A DNA stretch of 64,000 nucleotides from an uncultured Ectothiorhodospiraceae bacterium. GTDB taxonomy: Bacteria; Pseudomonadota; Gammaproteobacteria; UBA9214. Below the pieces are notes generated by a model, which was given only the letters and a program-made list of their open reading frames with translations, did not search any database and was not told the DNA's origin. This document shows, in pieces, positions 42,227-52,830 of this stretch. Numbering within the stretch: position 1 is the stretch's first letter; each line of letters starts with the position of its first letter. Made by a program: the position numbers and the translations under genes. Location: the NCBI GenBank assembly GCA_947258545.1, contig CAMYJI010000021.1, positions 1 through 64,000 on the forward strand. Direction: 5' to 3'.

Positions 42227-43993
42227 TTAACCCTCTCTCTTGGCAAGGATGACACGGATACCACCGTGTATCAGGACGCCAATCAGTGCCAGCAAGGCCA
42301 CCGCAAAGCCAATCGAGTCGATCAGCGGCATCCTGTCACGCGCCGGCAGGTAGACACCCTCGATTCCGGCCAGGCGGCCACCGTCGGTATGACAGTCCTC
42401 ACACTCCAGCGCATCTTCCTTCGGCGAGACCATGTGAGTAATCGGCCAGCTCATCTCGGTGGACACGAAGCCGAGCTCCCCGCTGTACTCGGAACCGGCG
42501 GAACGCATACCCACCTCCATGGCCTTGTCCCAGTCGTAGTTGCCCCAGAAGGCGGTATCATCTTTACCTGCGGTGTGCAACACGGCCAGGGTCTGCAGGC
42601 CCTTGTCATACATTTGCTTGCCACGAAACACGCGTACCGGCCAGATGCGGGCATCGGGATCATCCGCGTCGCCCTGGAACTCGTTGATCTTGACCACGCT
42701 GTCCTCGCTGACCTTGTCACCGAAGAGGGTGAATTCCACCTTGCCGTTAAACCACTGGTACTCGGGCACCACGTAGCGGTCATAGGTAAAGTCGCCCTTC
42801 TTGCTGTCGTAGACCACCTTGCCCGCGCTGTTCTTGAGCTGGATGCGGTGACCCTGCTCGTCGAGCTTGCCGGCCGTGGACCAGTCCCAGCTCATCTTGG
42901 TCTGCAGCGTGCTGCGCGCGTAGGCCGGGATATGGCAGGTCTGGCAGGCCAGCTTGTCGGTGTGGTCGTTCAGCTTTGCCTGCTTGTCGGGATGCGGTGT
43001 GTTGCCGTGACACGCCACGCAGGTGGTGGGATTGCGCGGTTCCAGGCTGCCCGGTACCAGTACGCCCTTCTCGTCTGAAGCGGTCGGCCCGTAGCGGCTG
43101 CCCGAGACCTCATGCTGATCGGTCACATGGCAGCGCGAGCAGGTGAAGTTCAATCCCTCGCTATCCATGTGCACATCGAGGTAGCGCCCGGGATTCGTCA
43201 GCGAACTGTCGAGGTCGCCGTGCTTGACCGCATCACCGCCACCGCCATAGAAATGGCAAGTACCGCAGGTCTTGCGACTGGTCGGCCCGACATTCTGGGC
43301 GATCTTCTTCAGATCGGTCGGTGGCCGGAACTTGCCCGAATGCGGCGGCCACTCCATGGTTTTATAGTTGGGGTGGCCCGACAGACCCGGAAGCTTCTTG
43401 TAGGTCCCGGTGGGGTCGTGGCAGACAATGCAGTCGACATTGGTCTCGGCGCTAAAATCGAAACTGTCATCCGCCCACCCGTAACCGATATGACAGGCCG
43501 AGCAGAAGGTGTTGTTCGATTTGACCGAGGTACAGAAATTGTTGATGACGTGTTTCTTGCCCAGCTTCTGACCGGTGTCCGGATTGATGTATTCCCAGCT
43601 CCAGTGCTTGGTCTTGTGTATCTGCTTGGCGGCCTCGGTGTGACATTCCAGGCAGGCCTTGGTCACTTCCGGCCCCGAGCCGAAGTCGATATCGAGTTCC
43701 TCGAACTTGGAATGATCTGCGGTTGACGAGGATTTGGCTTCCACCGCTGCCGTGACCGGTGCCGGTGTCGCCGCACCCTGCCCGGCTTCGGCCGTCGCCT
43801 TCTCAGCTGCGCCTGCCACTTCACCGGCGGCCTTGTCGGCAACGCCTTCAACGGTCTTTTCTATTTCCGCAACCGCGCCCTGCACCGCCTCGGCAGCAGG
43901 TGTCGCCGTAGCACCGGCCGGCATGGATACAGCCAGGGCCAACGCGACCGCCATTCCCAACACCGGGGCAATCAGTAGATCTCTTGTAAACAT
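42227..43993 (-). CDS. Octaheme c-type cytochrome, tetrathionate reductase family
   Basis: 588 residues from ATG 43993 (GGAGAG upstream). Signal peptide ends SMPAGATA. Residues about 30-95 are an alanine-rich low-complexity linker. Eight CxxCH sites follow: CLECH, CSACH, CIVCH, CGTCH, CSRCH, CVACH, CQTCH and CEDCH, and a C-terminal helix (SIGFAVALLALIGVLIHGG) anchors it in the membrane. The spacing and segments such as INNFCTSVKSNNTFCSACHIGYGW and EYQWFNG fit octaheme tetrathionate reductase (OTR). The real substrate could be tetrathionate, nitrite or hydroxylamine. Paired with the cytochrome b gene, it likely takes electrons from or gives them to the quinone pool. Confidence 0.9.
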   Translation of the reverse strand: MFTRDLLIAPVLGMAVALALAVSMPAGATATPAAEAVQGAVAEIEKTVEGVADKAAGEVAGAAEKATAEAGQGAATPAPVTAAVEAKSSSTADHSKFEELDIDFGSGPEVTKACLECHTEAAKQIHKTKHWSWEYINPDTGQKLGKKHVINNFCTSVKSNNTFCSACHIGYGWADDSFDFSAETNVDCIVCHDPTGTYKKLPGLSGHPNYKTMEWPPHSGKFRPPTDLKKIAQNVGPTSRKTCGTCHFYGGGGDAVKHGDLDSSLTNPGRYLDVHMDSEGLNFTCSRCHVTDQHEVSGSRYGPTASDEKGVLVPGSLEPRNPTTCVACHGNTPHPDKQAKLNDHTDKLACQTCHIPAYARSTLQTKMSWDWSTAGKLDEQGHRIQLKNSAGKVVYDSKKGDFTYDRYVVPEYQWFNGKVEFTLFGDKVSEDSVVKINEFQGDADDPDARIWPVRVFRGKQMYDKGLQTLAVLHTAGKDDTAFWGNYDWDKAMEVGMRSAGSEYSGELGFVSTEMSWPITHMVSPKEDALECEDCHTDGGRLAGIEGVYLPARDRMPLIDSIGFAVALLALIGVLIHGGIRVILAKREG

Positions 43994-44110
43994 GGCTTCT
44001 CTCCGCAGGAGTGGTGAGCTCATTATAAATCCGTTATGAAAAAGCAGAACCTGCCCATCGCAGCGGCCGTGGACCGGCCGCTGCGTTGATGCATCAGATT
44101 AATTGATGAC

Positions 44111-44659
44111 TCAGCACCCGCTGACATCCGAGCCACCGGCACCGCCACCACCACCCGGTTTCACCTTGATCAACGGCGGCGCCGGCTCGTTCGGATCGAA
44201 CTTCAGGAATTCGGCCTGGTCCTTGGCGACCTGACTCATGACACTGGCCACCTTTTTACCGAACAGCTGGCCCATCAGACCGGCATTCATGGTGCCAATG
44301 TAGGTCTTGCCATCATCCTTCTTGAAGACCGTGATGGTGCACGGCATCATGATGGAAAGGATGCGCGCCTGGTCATCGGCGAGCAGCACACCCGAGTAGT
44401 CGGTACTGCAGGCCTCCACCAGCAGCACGGGGGGGACATTCCTGCCCGAGTTGGCCACGGCCTTGGACGGATCCCGTAATCCGGAGAGCGTCCAGCCGTG
44501 ATGCGACATCTTCTGGATATTGGCCTGAATCCGGGCCGCCGTCTCCTCGATGCCGTACGGGCTTTCATGCTCAACCATCATGAAGCTTCCGGCCGTATTG
44601 AACCCTACAATTCCAAGCAAGGCGATGCCGGCTATAAATCCAATCACTATTTTCAACAT
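44111..44659 (-). CDS. DUF302 domain protein with N-terminal membrane segment
   Basis: 182 residues, AGGAGG just before ATG 44659. An N-terminal hydrophobic segment (VIGFIAGIALLGIVGF) acts as signal or anchor. A DUF302 domain follows (VEHESPYGIEETAARIQANIQKMSHHGW to IGTMNAGLMGQLFG), then a proline and glycine-rich tail ending GGSDVSGC. DUF302 proteins are frequent in sulfur oxidisers and their function is open. First gene of the octaheme unit on this strand. Confidence 0.85.
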   Translation of the reverse strand: MLKIVIGFIAGIALLGIVGFNTAGSFMMVEHESPYGIEETAARIQANIQKMSHHGWTLSGLRDPSKAVANSGRNVPPVLLVEACSTDYSGVLLADDQARILSIMMPCTITVFKKDDGKTYIGTMNAGLMGQLFGKKVASVMSQVAKDQAEFLKFDPNEPAPPLIKVKPGGGGGAGGSDVSGC

Positions 44660-45080
44660 GGCGAATCCTCCTAAATAAACCGCCTTGAGGTGGCCAGAAT
44701 AGCCAATCTCAGACGTTAGTATATTATAACGTTATTATTTACTAAATTTCTTTGACCCAGGACAAGTACATCGTCATTTCCTGGATTCCCGAAGAACAGT
44801 GAGGCGAAATATAAGGGCGCCTCGGTGGCTGGTCCGGCCCCGAATGGCCGGTATGCTGACATTCCCTCATTTCTGGGCTGCGAGAATACCCCAAGGTAAC
44901 GCGACCCACGGCCCTGGCTGAACAAAATATACGAATTATCAAGCATCCATAGTAAGCTCGCCATCTGTGTCCAGGTCAATGAAACGCCACGCGCTGCCTT
45001 CACACTGCCTATGAATTCAGTCAATTTATTGTCATCCGGTTTTCCGCAAAGCCGGTTTTTTTCGGGGAGGTCCACGCCTG
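44660..45080. other. Divergent intergenic region, no gene seen
   Basis: Lies between the divergent DUF302 and CBS genes and must contain both promoters. The first 80 bases are AT-rich. The minus open frame at 44716-45156 overlaps the CBS gene and has no support. Confidence 0.5.
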
Positions 45081-45650
45081 ATGCTTGATGATCTGCATGT
45101 CCGGGACTGCTATGTGCCCATCGCAGACTACCCTCACGTACCCGCTTCGGCCACAATCTGCGACGCCATCAGTATGATGCACAGCAACCTGTCCGAGGGC
45201 CACAAGTACCGCACCATTCTGGTAACCGACGAAAACCAGCACCTGCAGGGTTATCTCTCACTGCGTGACCTGACCCGCGCTGTCGGACCGAACTTTCTCA
45301 GCAAAAAGGCACCCGACTACAAGGGACACCAACCCTTCCAGGGGATCAGCGACGACTTCACCGCGTTGTCACTGATTTGGCAGGAAGGCTTCACCCTGAA
45401 GATCATGGAGGAGGCCAAGAAACCTGTATCCGGTGTCATGACACTGATCATGAACACGATCAGCCTCGATGATCCCTTTGCCAAGTGTGCCTACCTGCTG
45501 CTGGTCGAGGACGCCCTGATTCTCCCGGTGGTGGAGGATGAAAAGGTTATCGGTGTGGTGCGCCTGGTCGACATCTTCGAGCGGATCGCCGACACCATCT
45601 GTACCCAGAAGAATTTACGCGAGGCCTCCAGGACCGGGGACGAGAGGTAG
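45081..45650 (+). CDS. CBS-domain protein
   Basis: 189 residues, GGGGAGG ten bases before ATG 45081. A CBS pair: VPASATICDAISMMHSNLSEGHKYRTILVTDENQHLQGYLSLRDL and the C-terminal LLLVEDALILPVVEDEKVIGVVRLVDIFERI. CBS pairs bind adenosine nucleotides and gate partners. It is followed after six bases by a SLC13 transporter gene, so it probably regulates that transporter. Confidence 0.85.
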   Translation: MLDDLHVRDCYVPIADYPHVPASATICDAISMMHSNLSEGHKYRTILVTDENQHLQGYLSLRDLTRAVGPNFLSKKAPDYKGHQPFQGISDDFTALSLIWQEGFTLKIMEEAKKPVSGVMTLIMNTISLDDPFAKCAYLLLVEDALILPVVEDEKVIGVVRLVDIFERIADTICTQKNLREASRTGDER

Positions 45651-45656
45651 GTTCGC

Positions 45657-47132
45657 ATGATAGCCCCCCTGCACTTTCGCAAACCCGCGCTGGAGTTCGA
45701 TTTAAAGCGGATCATCTTCATTCTGTTCGGTCTGGGCGCCTTTCTGACCGTATACCTGATGAACCCGCTGCCCGATGCCATCGATCCGGCAGGCGAGCAT
45801 TTCCAGCTTAGCCGCGAGGGCAAGGCCGCGATTGCCCTGTTCCTGCTGGCCGGTATCTGGTGGGTCTTCGAAGTGATCCCGATCGGGGTAACCAGCCTGG
45901 TCATCGGCGTGGTGCAGGCACTGTTCTTTATCCGCCCCGCAGAGGTGGCCTTCAAGGATTTCATGGACCCCTCGGTGATGTTCATCTTCGGCTCGCTGAT
46001 CATCGGCATGGTGTTCACCAAGGTGGGGCTGACCAAGCGACTGGCGTACAAGATGCTGACCGTGGTTGGCGAGCGCACCAGCATGATCTACCTCGGCTGC
46101 TTTGTCGTCACCGCCGCGCTGACCCACATCATGGCGCACACCGCGGTCGCCGCCACCATGTTTCCGATCCTGATGGCGATTTATTCCCTCTATGGCGGGG
46201 ACGACACGCCCTCGCGCTTCGGCAAGGGCCTGTTCATCGGCATGGCCTTCGTGGCCGGGGCCGGCAGCATGATCACCCTGCTGGGTGCCGCACGTGGTGC
46301 CGTGGCTATCGGTTTCTATAATGACATCGTTGGCCAGAACGTATCGTTTTTTGAACTGACCTACTTCATGTTCCCGATAGGCTGGTTGCTGGTCTTTCTG
46401 ACCTGGGGGCTGATCATGTTGTTGTTCAAACCCGAAAAGGCAACGATCCCGGGGCTGAGGGAAAAGGCCAGACGCCTCTACAAGGAAACCGGGCCCCTTA
46501 CCGGCCGGGAAATCTTCGTGGCGATCGTCGTGCTCGGCGTCATTGCCACCCTGTCGCTCAAGTCATTCATCCCCGCCATGGCGGACATTGACAAAACCTC
46601 CGTGGTACTGGTCTCGACCATCCTGTTTTTCATGGTCCGCATCCTCTCGCTGCAGGACCTCGAGCAGATCCCCTGGAATATCATCCTGCTGTTTGCCGGG
46701 GCCATGAGCATCGGCTTCTGCCTGTGGGAAACCGGTGCGGCAAAATGGATGGCGGTTAACTGGCTGGTCATGTTCCAGCATTCCAGCTGGTTTGTGTTCG
46801 TGATGGGTATCGCATTCTTCATCATGCTCATGACCAACTTCATCATGAATGTTGCCGCGATCGCGATCTCGCTGCCGGTCGCGCTGGTGATCGCGCCCTA
46901 TCTGGGGGTGGCTCAGGAAGTCGTACTGTTCGCGGCCCTGGTCGTGGCGGCCTGCCCCTACCTGTTGCTGGTCGGCGCCGCCCCCAACGCCATTGCCTAC
47001 GACTCCAAGCAGTTCACCGCGGCGCAGTTCTTCAAGGCGGGCATCCCTGCCAGCGTTCTGCTGATGGCCATTGTGGCATTGGCCGTCGGAATCGTCTGGC
47101 CGTTGATGGGGATGCCGGTCACTACACTGTAA
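45657..47132 (+). CDS. SLC13/DASS-family anion transporter
   Basis: 491 residues with about 11-12 membrane segments. Repeat-related substrate motifs: MAHTAVAATMFPILMAIYS in the first half and LMTNFIMNVAAIAISLPVAL with PNAIAYDSKQF in the second. The family carries sulfate, thiosulfate or dicarboxylates, mostly coupled to Na+. The local sulfur-type respiratory genes make an inorganic anion plausible, but the sequence does not decide. It is coupled to the CBS gene upstream. Confidence 0.88.
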   Translation: MIAPLHFRKPALEFDLKRIIFILFGLGAFLTVYLMNPLPDAIDPAGEHFQLSREGKAAIALFLLAGIWWVFEVIPIGVTSLVIGVVQALFFIRPAEVAFKDFMDPSVMFIFGSLIIGMVFTKVGLTKRLAYKMLTVVGERTSMIYLGCFVVTAALTHIMAHTAVAATMFPILMAIYSLYGGDDTPSRFGKGLFIGMAFVAGAGSMITLLGAARGAVAIGFYNDIVGQNVSFFELTYFMFPIGWLLVFLTWGLIMLLFKPEKATIPGLREKARRLYKETGPLTGREIFVAIVVLGVIATLSLKSFIPAMADIDKTSVVLVSTILFFMVRILSLQDLEQIPWNIILLFAGAMSIGFCLWETGAAKWMAVNWLVMFQHSSWFVFVMGIAFFIMLMTNFIMNVAAIAISLPVALVIAPYLGVAQEVVLFAALVVAACPYLLLVGAAPNAIAYDSKQFTAAQFFKAGIPASVLLMAIVALAVGIVWPLMGMPVTTL

Positions 47133-47181
47133 GGCTTGCGGCAGCGATCACGCTACCCGGTGGCGCATACCCGGAAACAAT

Positions 47182-47211
47182 ATGGCCGGCGCGGAAACCC
47201 GCGCCGGCCAT
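47182..47211 (+). terminator. GC-rich hairpin after the SLC13 gene
   Basis: ATGGCCGGCGCGG and CCGCGCCGGCCAT form a perfect 13-bp stem with a four-base loop (AAAC), 50 bases after the transporter stop. There is no T tract, so it may act as a rho-dependent or mRNA-stabilising structure, also for the convergent gene. Confidence 0.55.
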
Positions 47212-47250
47212 CTGGGTATACCTCAATGAGCGATCACGAAGGAGTTAACG

Positions 47251-47481
47251 CTATTCCTTATGCACGTCGTCATGCTTGCCATCACCTGGCCCCATTGCCT
47301 GCGGGTTGTCCAGGTTGTGCTCGAAATCATCACCGGGGTGTTCCACCGGGATATCCTGAAACTCCGCCTTGCTCGCTTCAGATTCAAAGTAGATCTTGAG
47401 ATCACCATCCAGGATATAAGGTGCATTCTCGAGATCTGTCACTTCATTGCCGGTGATCGGATCGGTTGTTTCCACAATCAT
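47251..47481 (-). CDS. Small acidic protein of unknown function
   Basis: 76 residues, GGAGG seven bases before ATG 47481. It begins MIVETTDPITGNEVTD, has a central IYFESEASKAEFQDIPVEHP and ends in a histidine and aspartate-rich tail (GDGKHDDVHKE). No cysteine, signal or membrane segment. I do not recognise it. Confidence 0.65.
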   Translation of the reverse strand: MIVETTDPITGNEVTDLENAPYILDGDLKIYFESEASKAEFQDIPVEHPGDDFEHNLDNPQAMGPGDGKHDDVHKE

Positions 47482-47731
47482 CGCATGCCCTCCTTCCTCT
47501 TTTAACAGGTTTATATATAAGCATAGGTATTAACCAAAAAACTAGCAAATTGGAATTCCGGATAAATTGATGTGGGTCAAAAGACCTCCGTTTAACAAAT
47601 TCCGCACGCTGACAGCCGTCACCACCCGGGTGTGTGCCGCAGCACGGGTCCGGTGCTCTCAAAGCCAGAGACTTATGGGCAACCGCATTCTGGTATTATA
47701 GCCGGCGCTCACCAGACCGCGGGTACGACTC

Positions 47732-48357
47732 ATGAAGACAGCAGGCTTCGAGCACTTCCAGCGCCAACCAACCGGCTGCCGGGCACTTTTCACCATGACC
47801 CTGCTGGTGCTGGGAACCGGCTACCTGTTCGCCATGATCCAGACCTTTCATGTGCATGCCGGCAGGGACAGAAAACCGGGCCTGTCACACACCGACATCC
47901 AGCTGGCCTACAGCGGATCCCAGGCTGATACCCGGCTGGAGGCCGCCCTCAAGGGCCCCATGGCGGGGATACGGATATGCACAAGAGCAATCCCCATATC
48001 CCGAACCTGGACTCCTATGAAAACGTCATGAAGATGGTACAGATCGACACCGGGCAAGACGTCTACACCATGGTACGCGTCTCGCATATCCACCTGTTCG
48101 GGATAACCTTCATCTTCTTTATTATGGGTTCGATCTTCCTGCATGCGCGGGTGAATCCCAAATGACTGAAGTGCCTCGTGATCACCACACCCTTCATCGT
48201 CATCCTGGTGGATATCTTCTCCTGGTATCTGACCAAGCTCTTCCAGCCCTTCTCGTGGGTGGTCTATATCAGCGGGGTCTCCGTGGCGGTGGCATTCACC
48301 ATCCAGTGGTTCATCTCAATGTACCAGCTGTGGTTCTACAAGCTGCCAGAGGAGTAG
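47732..48357 (+). pseudogene. Membrane protein gene broken by a frameshift and an in-frame TGA
   Basis: The first part (ATG 47732) has a membrane segment LFTMTLLVLGTGYLFAMIQTFHVHAG. Near 47955-47970 (GCGGGGATA) the coding continues one frame over as DTDMHKSNPHIPNLDSYENVMKM, with membrane segment FGITFIFFIMGSIFLHARV. That frame meets TGA at 48163-48165 and then continues as LKCLVITTPFIVILVDIFSWYL and VVYISGVSVAVAFTIQWF to TAG 48355. TGA probably replaced TGG (NPK-W-LK). Homologs of this four-helix protein occur next to cytochrome genes and are sometimes misnamed elongation factor-1 alpha. Function unknown. Confidence 0.75.
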
Positions 48358-48477
48358 CAGGAAACCGGTGCCTGGGCAGTGCACATTTGAACATAAACAG
48401 CCACTCGTATATATGGTTATCCAAATCGAGTTGGTGTAACTTAAACACGCAGAGAAACAGTTATCAGGGAGAATGAA

Positions 48478-48876
48478 ATGCGATCCAGTGTATTGATTAT
48501 CGGACTTGCCATCGCCGCACCTTTCATCGGCACGGGCTGCAGCAAACAGATCAGTTATTCGGCCGATGTTCAACCGTTGTTGAATGAGTACTGCATAAAG
48601 TGCCATGACGGCAAAGGCGAGGGTTCCGAAAAGAGCGGTCTTATCATGACGAGTTACGCCAACATAATGAGTGGAACCAAATTCGGTCCGGTGGTCGTCG
48701 CCGGGAACAGCGAGTCCAGCACCCTGTACCGGATTATCAGTGGCAAGGTCAGCCCCAAGATCGACATGCCGCCGACGGGTCCGGATTCCGTGGCCGTGGG
48801 ACGGGGGCATGCACTCAAGCAGGGCAACATCACCACCATCCAGAAATGGATCGATCAGGGCGCGCTCAACAACTAG
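48478..48876 (+). CDS. Monoheme cytochrome c lipoprotein
   Basis: 132 residues, GGGAG six bases before ATG 48478. Lipoprotein signal with lipobox at FIGTGC, then a single heme site CIKCHDGKGEG and a likely methionine ligand in DMPPTGP. The layout (SYSADVQPLLNEYCIKCHD) is that of planctomycete-type cytochrome c domains. It follows the broken membrane-protein gene by 120 bases and may have been its partner. Confidence 0.88.
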   Translation: MRSSVLIIGLAIAAPFIGTGCSKQISYSADVQPLLNEYCIKCHDGKGEGSEKSGLIMTSYANIMSGTKFGPVVVAGNSESSTLYRIISGKVSPKIDMPPTGPDSVAVGRGHALKQGNITTIQKWIDQGALNN

Positions 48877-49091
48877 TATCGGAAACAGGCAGCAGCGCAG
48901 GACCAACCTGGACCGCACGGCTGCAACTGACCGTCAGTCGCCACGTTCCCGGCAACCACGGCCGGTGTCCGTGACTAGCCCGTCCGCTGTAGTTATGCGA
49001 CTGATTATGCTAATTTTATTCTCGACGAATGTGACCTGTCTGGTATAAGATCGGCACTATATCAACTTAACCATGAAGGGTGTTCACCACC

Positions 49092-49598
49092 ATGATCATC
49101 GAAGACTGGATCCTCGCGACACTCATAGTCCTGTTCATCCTGGCATGCGGCTGGCTCTACGTGATCTGGCAGAATACCCAGCGCTCGGAGCACCAGATCC
49201 GCCAGGTCGTCTCGCAGCAGACCCTGATCGGCTCCGATGTCAGTGCCCGCTCGCTGTGCCATGCCGTACATTACCTGCACCCCAGCATGCACGCGGGTGT
49301 CGACTTCGTGATCAAACACGATGACCCCGGCAAGCCGCCGTATATTGCGGAATGGAACTCAACCACCAGCCAGCCAACCGACCAGCAACTCAGGACGGCG
49401 CTCGCCAGGATTTCCGAACACGGTCTGCTGGAGAATTACGCCATCCGCCGCCAGGCCGAATATCCCAACATCGGTGACCAGCTGGATGCGGCCTTCAAGG
49501 CCCGGCATGGCGACAAGACCGAGCAGATGGAGCAGGACAGGATGATCCAGGAGGTCAAGGACAAATACCCGAAGACCTCCGGCGAATGCGGCGAGTAA
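49092..49598 (+). CDS. Membrane-anchored protein with a domain like phage tail chaperone XkdW
   Basis: 168 residues from ATG 49092; an alternative GTG lies at 49080. An N-terminal membrane helix (WILATLIVLFILACGWLYVIW) is followed by a soluble part with AVHYLHPSMHAGVDFVIKHDD, PPYIAEWNSTTSQPTDQQL and YPNIGDQLDAAFKARHG. The last two resemble the XkdW-type segment of phage tail genes, although no other phage gene is near. Function unknown; the resemblance is by eye. Confidence 0.6.
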   Translation: MIIEDWILATLIVLFILACGWLYVIWQNTQRSEHQIRQVVSQQTLIGSDVSARSLCHAVHYLHPSMHAGVDFVIKHDDPGKPPYIAEWNSTTSQPTDQQLRTALARISEHGLLENYAIRRQAEYPNIGDQLDAAFKARHGDKTEQMEQDRMIQEVKDKYPKTSGECGE

Positions 49599-49703
49599 GA
49601 ACCCAGGCCAGCAGCTGAACCTGCGTTCCCCGCAGTACCCGTCCCGGGCAACTGGCGCGAGCGTTGCCCAAACCCGCACCGAACTACCCCGGCAAGCGCT
49701 CAG

Positions 49704-51026
<1,323 letters not shown>

Positions 51027-51097
51027 TCAGTTACTCAGGCCGATTGACGCACGCTGCGGCCGTCCTGCACGTGTCAGCTAATGAGATCTTGCCCGTG

Positions 51098-52285
51098 TTA
51101 TGAAACCGGTTTAACAACCCAGGTGTTTCGTTCCCGGACAATGATCCGGTCACAACCCATGGCAGCCGCGTCGCCCTGCTGCCCGGGCAGGTCGAAGATC
51201 ACTCGTTCACCTGCCGCTCGCAATGCCCTGGCAGTATCAATCAGCCCGGGATCACTGTCAGGCGGTGAAAAAATGGCACCACCCGGAAGGTCATACTCGC
51301 GGGTACCAAGATCGACCAGCGTCTTGAGGTCCATGCTGAATCCCGTGGCCGGCCGCGCCCCGCCGAAGACCTTGCCGATATCGTTGTAACGTCCGCCGCG
51401 GGCGATTTCCTGGCCGTGCCCGGGAACAAAGACCGCGAACACTATCCCGGTGTGAAAGTTGTAGCCGCGCAACTCCGCCAGGTCGAAGAACAGGGACGTG
51501 TCTGAGCGGCTGTCCTGCATGGCATCCGAGATAGCACACAGGTTATCGAGTGCCGCCATCACCTCGCTACCGGCACCCGCCAGTGACTCACGTGCGCCGG
51601 CCAGGATCTCGTGCCCGCCGTTCAGCTCCGCCAGGCAGGCAAGCCGCCGCCCCTGGTCTTCAGTGGCTCGACTGGCAGCAAGTATCTCGGTAATTTCGGT
51701 GCTGGCCTTGCGCTGCAGGGCATCAAACAGGGCGGTTTCCTGCTGGCCGTCAAGGCCCGATTCCGCTGCGAGGGCGCGAAAAATCCCGACATGCCCGAGA
51801 TCCATATGCACCTCGGTTATACCCATGACGGAGAGTGACTCGAGGACCAGCTTGAGTATTTCGACATCGCTTTCAATGCCGGCATGCCCGAACAGCTCGG
51901 CACCCACCTGCAATGGACTGCGGGTCCCGCCAAAACCGTCCGGACGCGTGCGCAGCACTGTACCCATGTAACACAGACGTGATGGCGCATCGCGTTTCAG
52001 CGGGTGCGCATCGATGCGCGCAGCCTGCGGGGTCATATCGGCACGCACCCCCATCATACGCCCGGTCAACTGGTCCGTCAGTTTGAATGTCTGCAGATCC
52101 AGATCGTTACCGGTACCGGTGAGCAGTGACTCGAGATATTCAATGAATGGCGGCATGATCAGTTCATACCCCCAGCCGGAAAACAGGTCCAGGATTTCGC
52201 GGCGGGCACGCTCCAGCCGCCAGGCCTCCGGAGGCAGGACTTCTTCGATGCCTTCCGGCAACAGCCATTGGTCTTTATTGCTCAT
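51098..52285 (-). CDS. hisZ: ATP phosphoribosyltransferase regulatory subunit HisZ
   Basis: 395 residues, class II aminoacyl-tRNA synthetase-like fold without tRNA function. Landmarks: LPEGIEEVLPPEAWRLERARR, GYELIMPPFIEYLESL, RADMTPQAARID, GAELFGHAGIESDVEI and ARGGRYNDIGKVFG. HisZ works with short-form HisG, not seen here. Located between purA and the DUF2065 gene, a position common in gammaproteobacteria. Confidence 0.93.
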   Translation of the reverse strand: MSNKDQWLLPEGIEEVLPPEAWRLERARREILDLFSGWGYELIMPPFIEYLESLLTGTGNDLDLQTFKLTDQLTGRMMGVRADMTPQAARIDAHPLKRDAPSRLCYMGTVLRTRPDGFGGTRSPLQVGAELFGHAGIESDVEILKLVLESLSVMGITEVHMDLGHVGIFRALAAESGLDGQQETALFDALQRKASTEITEILAASRATEDQGRRLACLAELNGGHEILAGARESLAGAGSEVMAALDNLCAISDAMQDSRSDTSLFFDLAELRGYNFHTGIVFAVFVPGHGQEIARGGRYNDIGKVFGGARPATGFSMDLKTLVDLGTREYDLPGGAIFSPPDSDPGLIDTARALRAAGERVIFDLPGQQGDAAAMGCDRIIVRERNTWVVKPVS

Positions 52286-52306
52286 GTTCCGATAACCGCG
52301 ACTTGA

Positions 52307-52492
52307 TTAGCGTACCAGGTACAGCATAACGACACCGCAGACCATGCTGACCAGCCCGGTCATTCTCAGGGTCCTGTCGTCAATCTGCGAAATTGTTTCC
52401 AGCATCCTGCGCATCGATGCCGGACTGATAAACGGGACGATCCCCTCGATCACCAGCACCAGTGCCAGGGCCGCAAGCAAGTCTTCCCACAT
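52307..52492 (-). CDS. DUF2065 inner-membrane protein (YjeT-like)
   Basis: 61 residues from ATG 52492 (MWEDLLAALALVLVIEG). Two membrane helices, one N-terminal and one C-terminal (MTGLVSMVCGVVMLYLV), joined by a short polar loop with FISPASMRRMLETISQ. E. coli YjeT lies in the same place between hflC and purA. Function unknown. Confidence 0.88.
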   Translation of the reverse strand: MWEDLLAALALVLVIEGIVPFISPASMRRMLETISQIDDRTLRMTGLVSMVCGVVMLYLVR

Positions 52493-52509
52493 CAGCATCA
52501 TTCACCTGC

Positions 52510-52533
52510 AAAAAAATCCGGGCACAAGCCCGG
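52510..52533 (-). terminator. Terminator between hflC and the DUF2065 gene
   Basis: On the minus strand CCGGGC and GCCCGG stem arms (six bp, four-base loop; 52518-52533) are followed by seven T (52516-52510). It ends transcripts from the hfl genes, so the DUF2065-hisZ-purA genes need their own promoter or readthrough. Confidence 0.75.
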
Positions 52534-52722
52534 GAGTATGCATCCGGCATTCAACTCGGCTGTGAGCCAGCCCGAATATTGCACCAGCCGGACTCGGTCC
52601 CAATCGCAAGCTGTTGCCGTGTCAATTTGTACGAGCAATTTTCCGGCAAACACCAAAGGGACAGTTCATGACGGGCCAGAGTCCTATCCCGGCCCAGGCT
52701 GGTCCAGTCACCACTGGACTTG

Positions 52723-52830
52723 CGATGTACATGGATGTACAAGTGTCGCAAGAGGCAGGATGCCGGGAGTGACCTCATCACTCAAGGAATAGCTACGGCT
52801 ATTCCTCTCGCTCCAGACCGGCGTCCAGCG
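52723..52830. repeat. Composite intergenic repeat, copy 2
   Basis: GATGTACATGGATGTACAAG, AGAGGCAGGATGCCGGGAGTG, then CACTCAAGGAATAGCTACGG with a hairpin AATAGC/GCTATT and CGCTCCAGACCGGCGTCCAG. It contains the same two modules as 27065-27212 but in swapped order. The region 52534-52950 holds no gene I can support. Confidence 0.6.

Noticed and set aside
44716-45156. 146-residue minus-strand frame in the divergent DUF302/CBS gap
   Set aside because: Overlaps the well-supported CBS start and lacks start signals.
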